Below, piece by piece: positions 1-7,972 of a DNA stretch of 64,000 bases. The notes under the pieces are model-generated. The model saw only the letters and a list, made by a program, of their open reading frames with translations. It was not told the DNA's origin and made no database searches. A program made the position numbers and the translations under genes. The stretch's first letter is position 1. The number at the start of each line of letters is the position of its first letter. The stretch is taken from contig CAKTQP010000005.1 in NCBI GenBank assembly GCA_934597165.1, positions 15,236 to 79,235 of the forward strand, written 5' to 3'. This DNA is from an uncultured Oscillospiraceae bacterium. GTDB taxonomy: Bacteria > Bacillota > Clostridia > Oscillospirales > Oscillospiraceae.

Positions 1-549
1 GACATACTGCCCTACGCGGTGGGCGGTGGGTGGCCAGTCCTGACGCTGGTTCCGGAGGTGGACTGGCAGCGGGAAGCGCTGGTGCTGTTGAGGCAGGTGG
101 TGGAACGGTTTGAGGTTGGCAACGTGCTGGGGCAGGAGTACGCCATCTCGGTGACGTTGGCGCGGCTGTGGCTGCTGCTGTTGGAGCATCAGCGGGAACG
201 GCCTGTGACACCCCTCCCCGCCCCCGTCCTGCGGCAGGAGCGCATCCAGACCATGCTGACCTACCTCTACGACCATTACAGCGAGGACATCGCCCTGTCC
301 GACCTGGCGGAGGCCGCCCATGTGAGCGTGGGGGAATGCTGCCGCAGCTTTCGGGTCTGTCTCAAGACCACCCCCTACCGGTTTTTGAAGGAGTACCGCA
401 TCCGCAAGGGCATGGAGCTGCTCCAGGCGGGACACACGGTGTCGGAGACGGCGGGGCTGTGCGGGTTCAACCAGGTGAGCAATTTCATCCACGCCTTCAA
501 ATCCGTGGCCGGGTGTACCCCGCTGCAATTTGTCAAGCACCGTCCCTGA
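1..549 (+). CDS. AraC-family transcriptional regulator, 3' part
   Basis: The frame is open to the left edge, so the N-terminal part lies outside the window. The visible C-terminal 100 residues form a double helix-turn-helix of the AraC/XylS type: a first HTH around 'LSDLAEAAHVS' and a second around 'VSETAGLCGFNQVSNFIHAFKSVAGCTP', the classic AraC signature. The visible N-terminal part would belong to the sensing or dimerisation domain. The family binds DNA and usually activates neighbouring genes in response to a small ligand; the ligand cannot be read here. A terminator hairpin begins inside the last codons. Confidence 0.85.
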   Translation, partial: DILPYAVGGGWPVLTLVPEVDWQREALVLLRQVVERFEVGNVLGQEYAISVTLARLWLLLLEHQRERPVTPLPAPVLRQERIQTMLTYLYDHYSEDIALSDLAEAAHVSVGECCRSFRVCLKTTPYRFLKEYRIRKGMELLQAGHTVSETAGLCGFNQVSNFIHAFKSVAGCTPLQFVKHRP

Positions 550-581
550 ACGACTGCTGCGTTCCGGGACGGTGTTTTTTT
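538..581 (+). terminator. Intrinsic terminator of the AraC-type gene
   Basis: CACCGTCCC (538-546) pairs with GGGACGGTG (566-574), followed by seven T. The left arm overlaps the last codons of the regulator gene. Confidence 0.85.
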
Positions 582-602
582 GCGCTTTGGGTAAAAAAGC
601 CC

Positions 603-660
603 TTGACAGCTAACAACCATTAGCCTATACTAAAGCCAAAGAAAGCTAATGCTCATTAGC
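603..660 (+). promoter_or_regulatory. SigA promoter with two TetR-type operators
   Basis: TTGACA (603-608) and TATACT (626-631) are separated by exactly 17 bases. Two copies of the palindrome GCTAA-N6-TTAGC lie at 609-624 (filling the spacer) and 645-660 (just downstream of the start point), 36 bp apart centre to centre. Their position directly ahead of a TetR gene predicts autorepression by that protein. Confidence 0.85.
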
Positions 661-674
661 CAAAGGAGACGCCT

Positions 675-1292
675 ATGAAAGCAGAACACACCAAGGAACG
701 CATCTTATCCGAAGCGCTGACCCTCTTCGCCCAAAAGGGCTACGAGGCGGTGAGCGTGGAGGAGATCGCCGCCGCTGTGGGCATCAAAGCGCCCTCCCTG
801 TACAAGCACTACAAGGGAAAGCGGGACATCTTTGACCACATTGTCGCCCACATGAACCAACAGGACGCCGCTCGCGCCCAGGCACTGCGCCTGCCCCAGG
901 GCACGCCGTCGGAAGCGGCCGCCCTGTACGCCCAGGCACCGTTGGAGCAGATCCGCACCTACAGCCGCGCCCTCTTTTTGCACTGGACGGAGGAGCCGTT
1001 TTCCGCCCACTTCCGGCGGATGCTGACGCTGGAGCAGTACCGAGATCCAGAGATGGGGCGGCTCTACCAGCACTATCTGGCCGACGGCCCCATCGCCTAC
1101 ATGACCCAGCTGTTCCGTCAGATGACCGACTCGGACGCCCAAGCCCGCCAGCTGGCGTTGGCCTTCTACGGCCCCCTGTACCTGCTCTACAGCCTGTCGG
1201 ACGGAGGATGGAGCCGGGAAGCGGTGCTGGCGGCGGTGGATGGACACATTGAACGGTTCGCAGCCGGGCTGACAGACACTGCCGCCCGCTGA
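675..1292 (+). CDS. TetR/AcrR-family transcriptional regulator
   Basis: A 205-residue protein of normal TetR length. The N-terminal HTH is clear: 'RILSEALTLFAQKGYEAVSVEEIA' leading into 'VGIKAPSLYKHYKGKRDIFD', with the YKHYKGK recognition-helix signature. The C-terminal ligand-binding half is variable as usual, so the inducer is unknown. AAAGGAG stands just ahead of the ATG. It heads a co-directional group with a flavodoxin-like and a small membrane protein, and two copies of one palindrome sit over its promoter. It resembles the second TetR at 2309 over its whole length (shared 'HYKxKRDIFDHIVAHM' and 'LTLEQYRDxEM'), so the two are paralogues. Confidence 0.92.
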   Translation: MKAEHTKERILSEALTLFAQKGYEAVSVEEIAAAVGIKAPSLYKHYKGKRDIFDHIVAHMNQQDAARAQALRLPQGTPSEAAALYAQAPLEQIRTYSRALFLHWTEEPFSAHFRRMLTLEQYRDPEMGRLYQHYLADGPIAYMTQLFRQMTDSDAQARQLALAFYGPLYLLYSLSDGGWSREAVLAAVDGHIERFAAGLTDTAAR

Positions 1293-1317
1293 GCTTGTTT
1301 GGAAAGGAGTTTTTGTT

Positions 1318-1821
1318 ATGTTGCACGCCATTGTCTACACCTCCAACGCCGGCAGCACCGCCCGTTACGCCCAGCTGCTGGGACAGGTCACCGGTCTGCC
1401 CGTCTTCTCCGCCCAAGAGGCACACAAAAACCTGGCCAGCGGGGACATCCTCTACCTGGGCTGGGTCATGGCCGGCACCGTCAAGGGGTATCAGCAGGCC
1501 GCCAAGCGCTATCGCATCCACGCCGTCTGCGCGGTGGGGCTGAGCCAGACGGGCACCCAGGTGGAGCAGGTGCGGGAGAAGACCCACATCCCCGACAACA
1601 TCCCTCTGTTCACCCTCCAGGGGGCATTCCATCTGGAACGGCTCCATGGGGCATACAAGCTGATGATGCAGCTGATGGTGAAGACCGCCGGGAAAGCTCT
1701 GGCGGAGAAGCCCGACCGGACGCCGGAAGAGGACGACCTGCTGGCCATGATGACCCAGGGCGGCGACCGGGTGTGTTTGGACAATTTGCAGGCGGTACTG
1801 GACTGGTACCGCGCCCAGTGA
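1318..1821 (+). CDS. Flavodoxin-like protein
   Basis: A 167-residue protein starting with a beta strand and an FMN phosphate-binding loop, 'YTSNAGSTARYA' (residues about 7-18), as in flavodoxins and HemG-like proteins. A second flavodoxin-like stretch is 'GDILYLGWVMAGTVKGY'. It would bind FMN in the cytoplasm and act in electron transfer; partner and substrate are unknown. It begins 25 bp after the TetR stop behind AAAGGAG, so co-transcription with and control by that TetR is likely. Confidence 0.78.
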   Translation: MLHAIVYTSNAGSTARYAQLLGQVTGLPVFSAQEAHKNLASGDILYLGWVMAGTVKGYQQAAKRYRIHAVCAVGLSQTGTQVEQVREKTHIPDNIPLFTLQGAFHLERLHGAYKLMMQLMVKTAGKALAEKPDRTPEEDDLLAMMTQGGDRVCLDNLQAVLDWYRAQ

Positions 1822-1837
1822 GAAAGGAGCGAGCGTT

Positions 1838-2251
1838 ATGTTGAAACTATACTTTGGCAACCTGGTCAACACGGTCACCACTCTGCTGCTATTGGTGCTG
1901 CTGGGGTTCATCGGCGTGTCCATCTGCCACCGTGCCGCTATCACCGGCTGGGGACGCCGGACGCTGCTGGCGCTGGTGCTGGGGCTGGTCATCTGTTGCT
2001 TCGCCGCCGCACGGGACGGGCTGGACAAGACCATTCAGAACGCCATCGACGGCAGCTGCGCCCCCGGTCTGTTCTCCCTCATCAGCGTCCCCACCCTGGC
2101 CGGCTGCATCGGCGCCTTTCTCATCCTCCTGGCCGCGGTGGCCACCCTCTTTACCAAGTCCCAGTCCATGCGGGAGGCGTGGTTCTACATCCTGTCCGGC
2201 GGGGTGCTGCTGAAGGTGATCACGGTGGAGGTGTCTCGTTTTTTGGTCTGA
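1838..2251 (+). CDS. Small multi-pass membrane protein of unknown function
   Basis: A 137-residue hydrophobic protein with four likely membrane segments: 'TTLLLLVLLGFIGVSI', 'LLALVLGLVICCFAAA', 'LAGCIGAFLILLAAVATLF' and a weaker C-terminal one around 'FYILSGGVLLKVITV'. No family is recognised. It starts 16 bp after the flavodoxin stop with GAAAGGAG upstream, so it is the third gene of the TetR operon. The pairing suggests a membrane-associated redox or export role, which is inference only. Confidence 0.7.
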   Translation: MLKLYFGNLVNTVTTLLLLVLLGFIGVSICHRAAITGWGRRTLLALVLGLVICCFAAARDGLDKTIQNAIDGSCAPGLFSLISVPTLAGCIGAFLILLAAVATLFTKSQSMREAWFYILSGGVLLKVITVEVSRFLV

Positions 2252-2255
2252 CCTC

Positions 2256-2284
2256 TTTACAAGTGAACGACCGTTTACTATAAT
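2256..2284 (+). promoter_or_regulatory. SigA promoter with operator inside the spacer
   Basis: TTTACA (2256-2261), 17-base spacer, TATAAT (2279-2284). The spacer holds the near-perfect palindrome GTGAACG-AC-CGTTTAC (2263-2278, one mismatch), a likely site for the TetR encoded next. This sequence differs from the operator of the first TetR at 609. Confidence 0.8.
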
Positions 2285-2308
2285 AGAACAAAAGAAGGAG
2301 GGATGCCT

Positions 2309-2908
2309 ATGCAGGACACCAAGGAGAAGATCTTACTGGCGGCGCTGAAGCTGTTCGCCCGAGACGGATACAAAGCGGTTTCGGTGAGTCAGATCGCCGG
2401 AGCGCTGGGGATGACCAAAGGGGCGCTGTACAAGCACTACAAGAACAAGCGGGACATTTTTGACCACATCGTCGCCCACATGGAGGCACAGGACGCCCAA
2501 GAGGCGTCCGACCACCAAGTGCCGGAGGGCTCATTGGCGGAGGGGCAGGCGGCTTATGAGGCCACCACCTTCCCCCATATCCTGACCTACAGCCAAGCCA
2601 TGTTCCACTACTGGACCCACGACCCCTTCGCCGCCCCCTTCCGGAAGCTGCTGACGTTGGAGCAGTATCGGGACGCGGAAATGTCTGTGCTCTATCAACA
2701 GTACCTGTGCGACGGGCCATTGGGGTACCTGTCTGACCTGTTCGCCAGCCTGGGCTACGACCAGCCGGAGGAGCGGGCGATGGAATTTTACGCCCCCATG
2801 TTCTTCCTCTACAGCGTCTACGACGGCCAGGGGGACACCCCCCTGCTCCAACAGCTGCTGAACGCTCACTGGGCAAAGATGTGGGAGCAGATGGGAGGGA
2901 CGGTATGA
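2309..2908 (+). CDS. TetR/AcrR-family transcriptional regulator (second paralogue)
   Basis: A 199-residue TetR protein with an N-terminal HTH ('LGMTKGALYKHYKNKRDIFDH'). Two ATG codons compete: the one at 2303 lies only 1 base after AGGAGG, while the one at 2309 has the usual 7-base spacing, so 2309 is chosen. It is paralogous to the TetR at 675. Its stop overlaps the rsgA start (ATGA), which places a housekeeping ribosome-assembly GTPase under, or at least downstream of, a ligand-responsive repressor; this is an odd pairing. Confidence 0.9.
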   Translation: MQDTKEKILLAALKLFARDGYKAVSVSQIAGALGMTKGALYKHYKNKRDIFDHIVAHMEAQDAQEASDHQVPEGSLAEGQAAYEATTFPHILTYSQAMFHYWTHDPFAAPFRKLLTLEQYRDAEMSVLYQQYLCDGPLGYLSDLFASLGYDQPEERAMEFYAPMFFLYSVYDGQGDTPLLQQLLNAHWAKMWEQMGGTV

Positions 2909-3951
2909 ACCGGCTGCACTTCCCGCCCTTGTGGCGGGCACTGGCGGCGGAGTATCCAACGTGGGGACTCTGTCGGGTCATCTTGCAGGAGAAGGGGCGG
3001 TATCAGGTGGTCACCGAGGACGGCTGCGAACAGCCTGCGGTGCTCTCCGGCCGATTCCGCTACGATGTGGAGACCCTGTCCGACTATCCGGCGGTAGGCG
3101 ACTACGTGATGGCGGAGCCCAACCCAAACGGGGCGGCGGTCATCCATGCTGTGCTGCACCGGAAGAGCGTCTTTCTCCGGAAGGCGGCGGGGACGGCGCG
3201 GGCGGAACAGGTGGTGGCGGCCAACCTGGACAAGGTGTTCCTGTGCATGGCGCTGAACCTGGACTTCAACCTGCGCCGGTTGGAGCGCTATCTCACCGTA
3301 GCCTGGGACAGCGGCGCCACCCCGGTGGTGGTGCTGACCAAGGCGGATCTATGCCAAGACCTGCCCCAACGGCTGGCGCAGGTGGAGGACATCGCCATGG
3401 GGGCGGAGGTGCTGGTGACCTCGGCTCTGGCTGGGGATGGCTATGACGCCCTGCTGGCGCAGCTGACGCCGGGGACAACGGTGGCCTTTGTAGGCTCCTC
3501 CGGGGTGGGGAAATCCACCCTCATCAACCGGCTGCTGGGCGAGGAACGATTGGCCACCAACGGTCTGCGCAGCGACGACAAGGGCCGCCACACCACCACC
3601 CACCGGGCGCTGCTGACGCTGCCCAACGGGGCGCTGGTCATCGACACGCCGGGGATGCGGGAGCTGGGGCTGTGGGACGCCGGGGAGGGCATGGACGCCG
3701 CCTTTGGCGACGTGGCTGCCCTGACGCAGCGGTGCCGGTTCCACAACTGCTCCCACACGTCCGAGCCGGGCTGCGCCATCCGTGCCGCTCTGGCGGACGG
3801 GTCGCTGTCGGAGGAGCGGTGGCGTTCTTATCAGAAGCTGGCGGCTGAAAACGCCTACGCCCAGGACGCAGGCGGGTATCTGGCCTCCAAGGAGCGGAAA
3901 TTCAAGGAGATCGCCAAGGTCAACAAGGCCAATCGGCACAAGAAGCCCTGA
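2905..3951 (+). CDS. rsgA: Ribosome small subunit-dependent GTPase A (RsgA)
   Basis: RsgA is a circularly permuted GTPase that checks late 30S assembly. The permuted motif order is visible: TKAD (G4, residues 145-148) comes before GSSGVGKST (G1, about 197-205), then 'DKGRHTTTH' (G2) and DTPGM (G3). An N-terminal OB-fold region and a C-terminal zinc module with 'CRFHNCSHTSEPGC' complete the family layout. The start at 2905 is used because it has GGGAGG upstream and overlaps the TetR stop by 4 nt. At 348 residues it is slightly longer than typical. Confidence 0.95.
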   Translation: MNRLHFPPLWRALAAEYPTWGLCRVILQEKGRYQVVTEDGCEQPAVLSGRFRYDVETLSDYPAVGDYVMAEPNPNGAAVIHAVLHRKSVFLRKAAGTARAEQVVAANLDKVFLCMALNLDFNLRRLERYLTVAWDSGATPVVVLTKADLCQDLPQRLAQVEDIAMGAEVLVTSALAGDGYDALLAQLTPGTTVAFVGSSGVGKSTLINRLLGEERLATNGLRSDDKGRHTTTHRALLTLPNGALVIDTPGMRELGLWDAGEGMDAAFGDVAALTQRCRFHNCSHTSEPGCAIRAALADGSLSEERWRSYQKLAAENAYAQDAGGYLASKERKFKEIAKVNKANRHKKP

Positions 3952-4010
3952 CGACAGACCGTTTGGTCTTGCGCTTTCCCTGCTCTCCCGTTATACTGAA
4001 GACAGGATCA

Positions 4011-4133
4011 TTTCTGAACAACTTGCGGCCCTACGCCGTCCCGGTCTACGAACGACTGGGCTTTGTGGCCACGGCGGCGGAGCAGGTCACGGACGGGCTG
4101 CGGTACACGCCGATGCAGTTCAACGGGGCGTGA
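4011..4133 (+). pseudogene. Remnant of a GNAT N-acetyltransferase (C-terminal piece)
   Basis: The frame from 4011 to the TGA at 4133 reads 'RPYAVPVYERLGF', then a short stretch, then 'DGLRYTPMQF'. This is the typical C-terminal end of GNAT acetyltransferases: the 'S-x-Y-A-V-P-V-Y-E-R-L-G-F' motif followed by 'G-x-R-x-x-P-M'. No start, acetyl-CoA loop or N-terminal half is present upstream, so it looks like a deletion relic between rsgA and the next gene. Confidence 0.7.
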
Positions 4134-4240
4134 CGCACTGACATTGGAATGACACAGATCGAGGTGATATGCGGTGAAGCGTTGCCGTGCAATGTCCGGG
4201 ATCGACTGACAAAACGACCACACACTTTGGAGGTATTTTT

Positions 4241-4870
4241 ATGACGATTCCGGCAACCACCCTGTTCCCCCGCACCGGGGACACCCAGACCATCTATCTG
4301 AAACCCGCCATCACGGATCCCAACATCCAGGTGGGGGACTATACCATGTACAACGATTTCGTCCACGACCCCAGGGACTTCCAGCGGAACAACGTGCTCT
4401 ACCACTACCCCATCAACGGGGACAAGCTGGTCATCGGCAAGTTCTGCTCCATCGCCTGTGGGGCGAAGTTCCTGTTCACCAGTGCCAACCACACCCTGCG
4501 CTCCCTCTCCACCTACCCCTTCCCCCTGTTCTTTGAGGAGTGGGAACTGGACAAGTCCCACGTGACCCAGGCGTGGGACAACAAGGGAGACATCACCATC
4601 GGCAACGATGTGTGGATCGGCTACGAGGCCGTCCTCCTCTCTGGCGTCACCATCGGCGACGGCGCTATCATCGGCACCCGTGCGGTGGTCACCCAGGATG
4701 TGCCCCCCTACACCATCGTAGGCGGCGTCCCCGCCAAGCCCATCCGGCGGCGGTTCGACGACGCCACCATCGATGCCCTGCTGGCGCTGCGGTGGTGGGA
4801 CTGGCCGCGGGAGAAGCTGGCACGGAACATTGACGCCATTCAGGCTGGGCGGTTGGACAAACTGAAGTAA
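4241..4870 (+). CDS. Vat/CatB-type O-acetyltransferase (left-handed beta-helix)
   Basis: A 209-residue hexapeptide-repeat acyltransferase. Visible family marks: 'YHYPINGDKLVIGKFCSIACG', the catalytic-type His in 'SANHTLRSLSTYPF', hexapeptide turns 'ITIGNDVWIGYEAV' and 'VTIGDGAIIGTRAVV', and the C-terminal 'RRFDDATIDALLALRWWDWP', all as in Vat streptogramin and CatB xenobiotic acetyltransferases. The family transfers acetyl from acetyl-CoA to a hydroxyl group. Whether this member inactivates an antibiotic cannot be told. Start chosen at 4241 because GGAGG precedes it with 7-base spacing. A hairpin terminator follows at 4887. Confidence 0.87.
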   Translation: MTIPATTLFPRTGDTQTIYLKPAITDPNIQVGDYTMYNDFVHDPRDFQRNNVLYHYPINGDKLVIGKFCSIACGAKFLFTSANHTLRSLSTYPFPLFFEEWELDKSHVTQAWDNKGDITIGNDVWIGYEAVLLSGVTIGDGAIIGTRAVVTQDVPPYTIVGGVPAKPIRRRFDDATIDALLALRWWDWPREKLARNIDAIQAGRLDKLK

Positions 4871-4886
4871 CGGCCTACCAAACAAA

Positions 4887-4921
4887 AAACGCCTGCGGAG
4901 CGGTCTGCTTCGCAGGCGTTT
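4887..4921 (+). terminator. Terminator-like hairpin after the acetyltransferase
   Basis: AAACGCCTGCG (4887-4897) pairs with CGCAGGCGTTT (4911-4921). A-rich on the left and T-rich on the right, so it could act in both directions. Confidence 0.7.
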
Positions 4922-4945
4922 GCTGTTCTGGCGGTTAGAGAGACG

Positions 4946-4976
4946 AAAAAATCCCGTGGACGTATGTCCACGGGAT
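4946..4976 (-). terminator. Intrinsic terminator of tRNA-Leu
   Basis: Perfect 11-bp stem ATCCCGTGGAC/GTCCACGGGAT (4951-4976) with loop GTAT, followed on the minus strand by a run of T. It starts directly after the encoded CCA of the tRNA. Confidence 0.85.
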
Positions 4977-5064
4977 TGGTGCGCGAGGCGGGAGTCGAAC
5001 CCGCACGCCCGTAAAGAGCACTGGCACCTGAAGCCAGCGAGTCTACCAATTCCACCACTCGCGC
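4977..5064 (-). tRNA. tRNA-Leu (anticodon CAG)
   Basis: On the minus strand the gene starts GCGCGAG and ends CTCGCGC-A-CCA, a perfect 7-bp acceptor stem with the CCA encoded. The anticodon stem CTGGC/GCCAG encloses TTCAGGT, giving anticodon CAG. A variable arm and a T-arm with GGTTCGACTCC are present; the long variable arm and the 88-nt length are typical of leucine tRNAs. Confidence 0.96.
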
Positions 5065-5182
5065 ATTTGGGTGGTTGCTTTGGTTGAGCACGGGCATTAT
5101 AATACCACGCCTCCTGGCAAATGTCAACACCTTTTTTCGCAAAAATCGAAATTTTTCCCTTGGATGCGCCTGCTCTCCCCCG

Positions 5183-5659
5183 TCAGCCCTCTGACGCCCA
5201 TTTCCGGACGGCTTCCTCCGTCTCCGGTGTCCGGGTGGCTCTGTCCGACACCAGCAGGCCAGGTCTCAAGTCGGCGCCCGGGCAGAGCGATGCTATATCC
5301 GCCACGCTCCGTGCCATGCCGCTGCCGCCGCTGGTGCAGAGGGGGTGGATGGTGCAATCTGCGAAGGGGGTCTCGCTCAGGAAGGCACTGACCGCCATGG
5401 GGAGCGTGCCGCACCAGTTGGGGTAGACCAAGTAGAGCTGATCGTACTGCTCTGGGTGCTCCACTTGTTCCGCCAGCTCCGGCCACAGGTGCTGCTGCAG
5501 CTCCTTATAGGCTCGGGAGACGGTCATGGGGTAGGATTTCGGATAGGGCTGCTGTGGGCGGATGTGGAACAAGTCTCCGCCGGCGGTGCCCTGGACAAGC
5601 TGCGCCAGGTGGGCGGAATTGCCGCTCCAGGTGAAGTATGCGATGAGGGTGTCTGCCAT
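5183..5659 (-). CDS. Flavodoxin
   Basis: A 158-residue flavodoxin: beta strand plus FMN loop 'AYFTWSGNSAHLA' (residues 6-18), 'QYDQLYLVYPNWCGTLPMAV' for the W-containing FMN-binding loop, and 'IHPLCTSGGSGMARS' for the third loop. It carries electrons, or reduces quinone-type substrates, using bound FMN; the partner is unknown. It stands alone, convergent with the tRNA gene and divergent from the GlsB-like gene. It is not closely similar to the flavodoxin-like protein at 1318. Confidence 0.88.
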   Translation of the reverse strand: MADTLIAYFTWSGNSAHLAQLVQGTAGGDLFHIRPQQPYPKSYPMTVSRAYKELQQHLWPELAEQVEHPEQYDQLYLVYPNWCGTLPMAVSAFLSETPFADCTIHPLCTSGGSGMARSVADIASLCPGADLRPGLLVSDRATRTPETEEAVRKWASEG

Positions 5660-5768
5660 GGTCGTTCGCCTCCGGTGGTCTGGATGGTCTCTAGTTTACA
5701 CGGTTTCGGGGGCGCTGTCCAGCTTGGTTCAAAATCGGATAAAAAAGATTAAAATACGATAAAGCCCG

Positions 5769-5797
5769 TTGTCTTCTCCCCTTCCCTATGCTATAAC
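5769..5797 (+). promoter_or_regulatory. Probable SigA promoter of the GlsB-like gene
   Basis: TTGTCT (5769-5774), 17 bases, TATAAC (5792-5797), about 35 bp ahead of the start codon. Confidence 0.55.
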
Positions 5798-5831
5798 GGT
5801 CACAGAACGATTCATTTGGAGGTTTTTCATT

Positions 5832-6080
5832 ATGTTATTCGCACTCATCTGGTCCCTCATCTGCGGCTCCTTCATCGGCTGGCTGGCCGGCAAGCTCATG
5901 AATCACCGCACCTCCCTCATCCGCAACATCGTCGTGGGCATCGTCGGCTCTGCCCTGGGCAACTGGCTCTTCTCCCTCATCGGCTTCCACGCCTATCGCG
6001 GCTTCTCCTCCTTTCTGGTCTCCGTCGTCGGCGCCTGCGTGCTGCTGTGGCTGGTGGACGTGCTGTCTGGACGGCGGTAA
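5832..6080 (+). CDS. GlsB/YeaQ/YmgE-family small membrane protein
   Basis: An 82-residue protein with three predicted membrane segments and the glycine-rich 'GSFIGWLAGKLM' and 'NIVVGIVGSALGNWLF' of the transglycosylase-associated (YeaQ/YmgE/GlsB) family. Members are linked to stress responses but have no proven enzymatic activity. Start chosen at 5832, which has TTGGAGG upstream; the frame extends further left without a ribosome site. Confidence 0.85.
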   Translation: MLFALIWSLICGSFIGWLAGKLMNHRTSLIRNIVVGIVGSALGNWLFSLIGFHAYRGFSSFLVSVVGACVLLWLVDVLSGRR

Positions 6081-6148
6081 GGGCTGACCTGTACAAAACA
6101 CTCCCCATTTTTCTCCGTTTTTTCTGGGAAAATTCCCTTGCATTTCGT

Positions 6149-6177
6149 TGCAATTTCCCTACCGGAACGGTATAATA
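6149..6177 (+). promoter_or_regulatory. SigA promoter of glnS
   Basis: TTGCAA (6149-6154), 17 bases, TATAAT (6172-6177). The leader to the start codon is about 33 nt, too short for a T-box. Confidence 0.75.
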
Positions 6178-6216
6178 GACTATCATGTTACAATACAACC
6201 TGGGAGAGTGGATTTT

Positions 6217-7902
6217 ATGGCTGACAACGACATCATCATGACACAGAACTTTATTCACGACTTCATCGACGAGGACATCTCCGAACACGGTGTCTACGCC
6301 GGTCTGAAAGTGCATACCCGGTTCCCGCCGGAACCCAACGGCTATCTCCACATCGGTCACGCCAAGGCCATCTTTGTGGACTTCGGCACCGCCCAGAAGT
6401 ATCACGGCCTGTGCAACCTGCGCATGGATGACACCAACCCCACCAAGGAAGATGTGGAGTACGTGGACGCCATTCAGGAGGACATCAAGTGGCTGGGCTA
6501 TGACTGGGAGGATCGGTTCTACTATGCGTCTGACTACTTCGAACAGATGTACGACTACGCGGTAGAACTCATCAAGAAGGGTCTGGCCTACGTCTGTCAG
6601 CTGACGCCGGAGGAGATGGCCGCCCACCGGGGCGACGTGAACACCCCCGCCACCAGCCCCTATCGGGATCGTCCCATCGAGGAGAGCCTGGACCTGTTCG
6701 CACGGATGCGGGCCGGCGAGTTCCCTGACGGCGCTATGACCCTCCGTGCCAAGATCGACCTGGCCAGCGGCAACTTCAACATGCGTGACCCGGCCATCTA
6801 CCGCATCAAGCACATGGCTCATCACCGCACTGGCGACAAGTGGTGCATCTATCCCATGTACGACTTCGCCCATCCCATCGAGGACGCCCTGGAGGGCATC
6901 ACCCATTCCCTGTGTACCCTGGAGTTTGAGTCCCACCGTCCCCTGTACGACTGGGTCATCGACAACATCTCCATCCCCTATCACAAGCCCCGTCAGATCG
7001 AGTTCGCCCGCCTGGGCATCGACCACACCGTCATGTCCAAGCGCAAGCTGCGCCAGCTGGTGGAGCAGAACTACGTGTCCGGCTGGGACGACCCCCGGAT
7101 GCCCACCATCTGCGGCCTGCGCCGTCGCGGCTACACCCCCACTGCCATCCGGAACTTCTCCGAGCAGATCGGCGTGGCAAAAGCGGACTCCACCGTGGAA
7201 TACTCCTTCCTGGAGCACTGCCTGCGCAGTGACCTGGACGCCCACGCCGCCCGTGTCATGGCCGTCCTGCACCCGGTGCGCCTGACCATCACCAACTACC
7301 CCGACGACCAGACCGAGACCTTCGAGGTGGAGAACCACCCCAAGGACCCGTCCCTGGGCACCCGCACCGTCCCCTTCTCCAAGCATCTGTACATCGAGGC
7401 AGATGACTTCATGGAGGAACCGGTAAAGAAGTACAAGCGTCTGACCCCCAACGGCATGGAATGCCGCCTGAAGGGCGCGTATATCATCACCTGCACCGGC
7501 TGCGTGAAGGACGAGGACGGCAACGTCATCGAAGTGCTGGCCGAGTACGATCCCGAATCCCGTGGCGGCAACCCGGCTGACGGCCGGAAGATCAAGGGCG
7601 CTGCCATCCACTGGGTGGACGCTGCCACTGCGGTGGACGCGGAAGTGCGTCTGTACGACAATCTGTTCAGTGACCCCGCTCCCGATGCCGGCGGCAAGGA
7701 CTTCCTGACCGCCCTGAACCCAGATTCCCTGACCGTCCTGAAGAACTGTAAGGTGGAGGCCGACCTGGCCAACGCCACCGTGGGCACCCCCTACCAGTTC
7801 ATGCGCACCGGCTACTTCTGCCTGGACAACAAGGACAGCAAGCCTGGCGCACTGGTGTTCAACCGGTCGGTGTCTTTGAAGGACAGCTTTAAGGCGAAGT
7901 AA
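6217..7902 (+). CDS. glnS: Glutaminyl-tRNA synthetase
   Basis: A class I synthetase that charges tRNA-Gln with glutamine directly. HIGH motif within 'PPEPNGYLHIGHAKA' (HIGH at residues 45-48), KMSKS-type motif 'VMSKRKL' near residue 272, and the two C-terminal anticodon-binding barrels in order. 561 residues is the normal bacterial length with no YqeY-like extension. GlnRS is not universal in Firmicutes, many of which use GatCAB; its presence means this strain can make Gln-tRNA directly. Start at 6217 is set by GGGAGAG upstream. A symmetric terminator follows. Confidence 0.96.
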   Translation: MADNDIIMTQNFIHDFIDEDISEHGVYAGLKVHTRFPPEPNGYLHIGHAKAIFVDFGTAQKYHGLCNLRMDDTNPTKEDVEYVDAIQEDIKWLGYDWEDRFYYASDYFEQMYDYAVELIKKGLAYVCQLTPEEMAAHRGDVNTPATSPYRDRPIEESLDLFARMRAGEFPDGAMTLRAKIDLASGNFNMRDPAIYRIKHMAHHRTGDKWCIYPMYDFAHPIEDALEGITHSLCTLEFESHRPLYDWVIDNISIPYHKPRQIEFARLGIDHTVMSKRKLRQLVEQNYVSGWDDPRMPTICGLRRRGYTPTAIRNFSEQIGVAKADSTVEYSFLEHCLRSDLDAHAARVMAVLHPVRLTITNYPDDQTETFEVENHPKDPSLGTRTVPFSKHLYIEADDFMEEPVKKYKRLTPNGMECRLKGAYIITCTGCVKDEDGNVIEVLAEYDPESRGGNPADGRKIKGAAIHWVDAATAVDAEVRLYDNLFSDPAPDAGGKDFLTALNPDSLTVLKNCKVEADLANATVGTPYQFMRTGYFCLDNKDSKPGALVFNRSVSLKDSFKAK

Positions 7903-7925
7903 GGTCTGACACATTAATAAAATAC

Positions 7926-7956
7926 AAAACCCTCGGAATATTTCCGAGGGTTTTCT
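7926..7956. terminator. Bidirectional terminator between glnS and the anti-sigma-like gene
   Basis: AAAACCCTCGGAA pairs with TTCCGAGGGTTTT around TAT; A-run left and T-run right serve both converging genes. Confidence 0.88.
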
Positions 7957-7972
7957 TTGTGCTGTTATGGGG

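Noticed and set aside
3956..3997. MerR-type promoter before the acetyltransferase relic
   Set aside because: AGACC-GTTT-GGTCT and TATACT can be seen, but the spacing and dyad do not match a MerR site well and no intact gene follows.
6178..6216. T-box before glnS
   Set aside because: The promoter is only about 40 bp before the start codon, leaving no room for a T-box.
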